A stretch of 21,702 nt of DNA from a virus: the IMG/VR virus record IMGVR_UViG_3300006870_000111, positions 1 through 21,702 of that record. One strand, given 5' to 3'. The translations under genes and the position numbers were made by a program. This document shows, piece by piece, positions 19,711 to 21,702 of this stretch; the stretch's first letter is position 1, and each line of letters opens with the position of its first letter. Below the pieces are notes generated by a model. That model was not told where the DNA came from. It saw only the letters and a program-made list of their open reading frames with translations, and made no database searches.

Positions 19711-21467
19711 TTAAGAATTTTAGTCAGTACCTCGTGGAGGAAGAACGCGAGGTCTACTTTACATTCGGACGTATGAATCCACCTACCATCGGACATGGTA
19801 AGGTGATGGATACGTTAGCTCAAAAGTCAGGCAAAGCCGACTATAAAGTCTTCGTGTCACAATCTCAAGACGCGAAAAAGAATCCCCTGTCGTATACCGA
19901 CAAAATCAAACACACACGTAAGATGTTTCCAAAACATGCACGGAACGTCATGGTTGATAAGACTGTGAAAACAGCGATCAACGCAATGGTCACATTGTAC
20001 AATCAAGGTTACAAGTCAGTTACTATGGTTGTCGGTGCAGACCGTATTACAGAATTCGAAGTCCTGTTGAACAAGTACAACGGACAAAAAGCAAGACATG
20101 GTTTTTACAATTTTAAGAGTATTAAAGTAGTATCTGCAGGTGAGAGAGATCCAGACGCTAGCGGCGTAGAGGGTATGTCTGCCTCCAAACAACGAGAGAA
20201 CGCACAGAAAAATGATTTTGTTTCATTCTCTCAAGGTGTTCCTAAGTCCATGTCAAATCCCGACACACGCAAATTGTTTAATGATGTGCGTAAGGGTATG
20301 GGACTCAAGGAAGCCAACGAATTCCGTAATCATCTAGAACTAGAAACAGTATCAGAAACTCGTGAACAGTATGTTTCGGGTGAACTGTTTGAAGTTGGTG
20401 ATACGGTAGTTATTAAAGAATCTGAAGAGATCGCTACCGTATCCGTTCTAGGTGCGAACTATGTTATCGTAGAAACATCTGACGGTAAGAAAATGCGCAA
20501 GTGGTTGGATGCAGTTGAGCCAATCGTAGAAGACGTATCGCAACGTCAAATTGATGACCTAGAGAAGTTCGGTGATCGTTTGTTGAAGAAGTTCGACATC
20601 GACATCGAGTTCACCCGTCATTTTGCAGATCGCATGAACGACAAGCGTAATGACCCAGAGATCAAGGTCGCAGAGATTCAGCGCTTGTTCAAGAAGATTG
20701 CAAAGAACAAGGGCAAAGACATTAAGAAACACGGAGATGCGGAGGCGGTCCTCAAGGACATGCAGTCAGATCTGAATCTTCCGATTGTCGTGAACTACAA
20801 GAACGGTGAGTTCGAAGTAGTCAACAAGACCATCATGCGCAAGAAAGGGTTCAAGACAACGAGTCCAGAGATCAAGTACGAGAGTGTACAAGATCCAGAC
20901 ATCAAAGATCGTGAGGGTACACAACCAGCACGATACCACAAAGGTCTTGCGAAGTCAACCAAGGCAAAACGTGACGCCCACTTCAAGAAGCATGGCAAGA
21001 AGGCAGACGACGATTCATCTGCATACAAACCAGCGCCAGGCGACAAAGACGCCAAGACTAAACCATCCAAGTACACCAAGTCGTTCAAAGATATGTATGA
21101 CGAAGATTGTTGGGATGGTTACAAGCAAGTCGGTATGAAAAAGAAGGGTGGTAAGATGGTCCCTAACTGTGTCGCAGAAGACGGCGGTGCAGGTGAAGAG
21201 GGCACCGACAAGTTACGCAAAAAGTATTTTAAGGACACACCAGGCCAAGATGATATCTTAGAGAACTGGGTGACTGATTTGATGCATCGTGTCGGATCAA
21301 AAACTATAAATAAAGACAAATATCGTAAAGTGGCGCAACACATCAAACGTGAGATGGGTAAAGGTAAATACACTTCTCCAGAGTTTGCCGCTGCTGATAC
21401 TATTCGCAGGTTTAACCTAGATGTAGATGCTAAGGTACTTGCAGGAATGATTAGGAAACTGGCATGA
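19707..21467 (+). CDS. Multidomain cytidylyltransferase-like protein with capsid-targeting-like N terminus (586 aa)
   Basis: GTG start in a GTGA overlap. N terminus MIKNFSQYLVEEE fits the targeting pattern shifted by one residue. Residues 17-165 are a nucleotidyltransferase fold: FGRMNPPTIGHGKV (20-33) holds the TIGH form of the HxGH motif, VVGADR (108-113) the second loop, and SASKQREN (158-165) a form of the ISSTxxR motif. Such enzymes transfer AMP or CMP (NMN adenylyl-, glycerol-phosphate cytidylyl-transferases). Residues 225-275 are an SH3/KOW-like barrel. Residues 280-390 (FTRHFADRMNDKRN ... KTIMRKKGF) form a module I know only as recurrent in marine phages. Residues 400-490 contain a Lys-rich linker and CWDGYKQVGMKKKGG, another recurrent phage motif. 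The final 75 residues are helical. Overlaps the next gene by ATGA. Confidence 0.75.
   Translation: MIKNFSQYLVEEEREVYFTFGRMNPPTIGHGKVMDTLAQKSGKADYKVFVSQSQDAKKNPLSYTDKIKHTRKMFPKHARNVMVDKTVKTAINAMVTLYNQGYKSVTMVVGADRITEFEVLLNKYNGQKARHGFYNFKSIKVVSAGERDPDASGVEGMSASKQRENAQKNDFVSFSQGVPKSMSNPDTRKLFNDVRKGMGLKEANEFRNHLELETVSETREQYVSGELFEVGDTVVIKESEEIATVSVLGANYVIVETSDGKKMRKWLDAVEPIVEDVSQRQIDDLEKFGDRLLKKFDIDIEFTRHFADRMNDKRNDPEIKVAEIQRLFKKIAKNKGKDIKKHGDAEAVLKDMQSDLNLPIVVNYKNGEFEVVNKTIMRKKGFKTTSPEIKYESVQDPDIKDREGTQPARYHKGLAKSTKAKRDAHFKKHGKKADDDSSAYKPAPGDKDAKTKPSKYTKSFKDMYDEDCWDGYKQVGMKKKGGKMVPNCVAEDGGAGEEGTDKLRKKYFKDTPGQDDILENWVTDLMHRVGSKTINKDKYRKVAQHIKREMGKGKYTSPEFAAADTIRRFNLDVDAKVLAGMIRKLA
21305..21312 (+). 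promoter_or_regulatory. T4-late-type element (TATAAATA)
   Basis: Exact match inside the multidomain gene, about 150 bases before the start at 21464. Lower confidence because it is within coding sequence. Confidence 0.4.
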
Positions 21468-21702
21468 TTTCTTTTAAGAACTATCTTGAAGAAAAACGAT
21501 ACTCGATGTATGATAGTATCGACCTAGAAGAAGGACCGGACGGTATCGCTGCGAAGGCGAAGAAGTCTGGTATTTCACCAGAGACCTTAAAGAAAGTTTA
21601 TAATCGTGGAGTTGCCGCGTGGAAGACAGGTCATCGGCCGGGAACTACACCGCAACAATGGGGAATGGCGCGAGTTAACGCGTTCATTGTTAAAAAGAAA
21701 AA
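21464..21702 (+). CDS. DUF5824-like phage protein, cut by window end
   Basis: Starts in an ATGA overlap with the multidomain gene, and the window ends before its stop (79 codons seen). MISFKNYLEE fits the targeting pattern with a cut site after L-E-E. Residues about 29-75 match the DUF5824 signature of T4-like phages: KAKKSGISPETLKKVYNRG, then AAWKTGHRPGTTPQQWGMAR. This family is common near head genes of marine T4-like phages; its activity is unknown. Confidence 0.7.
   Translation, partial: MISFKNYLEEKRYSMYDSIDLEEGPDGIAAKAKKSGISPETLKKVYNRGVAAWKTGHRPGTTPQQWGMARVNAFIVKKK

Noticed and set aside
1-21702. CRISPR array, insertion sequence, integrase or attachment site
   Set aside because: No regularly spaced short repeats, transposase, integrase or flanking tRNA-end duplication was seen; the only long direct repeat is inside the fibre gene.

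Overview
The window reads as part of the genome of a large T4-like, tailed, probably aquatic bacteriophage that infects a Gram-negative host. Four things point there. (1) Genes are dense, nearly all on the + strand, often overlapping by 1-11 bases, with many tiny unassigned proteins between them. (2) Seven tRNA genes with encoded CCA are scattered among protein genes: Glu-TTC, Asn-GTT, Leu-TAG, Asp-GTC, Pro-TGG, Ser-TGA and Ala-TGC. (3) T4-late-type TATAAATA elements occur together with near-perfect sigma70-type promoters. (4) There is a long tail-fibre-like protein and a SleB-type cell-wall hydrolase. The lipoproteins and a periplasmic di-heme peroxidase imply a host with an outer membrane and a c-type cytochrome maturation system.

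Layout. 1-3731: small unknowns, an AbrB-like protein, a translationally coupled trio (2OG-Fe(II) oxygenase, IscU Fe-S scaffold, SGNH-like hydrolase), then a cell-wall hydrolase and small genes. 3753-5089: tRNA-Glu followed by a full isocitrate lyase. 5140-7122: a fibre-like protein with two blocks of YadA-head-type repeats. 7138-8986: small genes, an HExxH protein, a peroxiredoxin ending at a strong terminator, and the only minus-strand gene (secreted). 9084-9248: tRNA-Asn and tRNA-Leu. 9298-11227: an AT-rich restriction-modification-like pair. 11217-13334: membrane protein, DUF3310-like protein, two lipoproteins (one with HExxH), tRNAs Asp, Pro and Ser, and a strong terminator. 13342-15564: a P-loop kinase behind a late promoter, then a di-heme cytochrome c peroxidase lipoprotein behind a sigma70-type promoter. 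15584-16662: tRNA-Ala, a possibly structured non-coding stretch, a small membrane protein and a RecB-like exonuclease. 16705-21702: a nuclease-like unknown and a run of proteins ending in a gene cut by the window edge.

Two themes stand out. First, the metabolic cargo is unusually rich in central-carbon and redox functions: isocitrate lyase, IscU, a cytosolic peroxiredoxin and a periplasmic peroxidase. Together they suggest control of peroxide, Fe-S and TCA flux during infection (inference). Second, five proteins (starts 13381, 18086, 19339, 19707, 21464) share an N-terminal decapeptide pattern M-x-x-[F/Y]-x-x-[F/Y]-[L/I/V]-x-E. It closely resembles the capsid-targeting peptide of T4 internal proteins, which the prohead protease removes. 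If real, a P-loop kinase, a ligase-like KxDG protein, a very basic DNA-binding-like protein, a cytidylyltransferase-like multidomain protein and a DUF5824-like protein would be packaged in the head and delivered with the DNA. Family names come from motif recognition and memory; no search was run.
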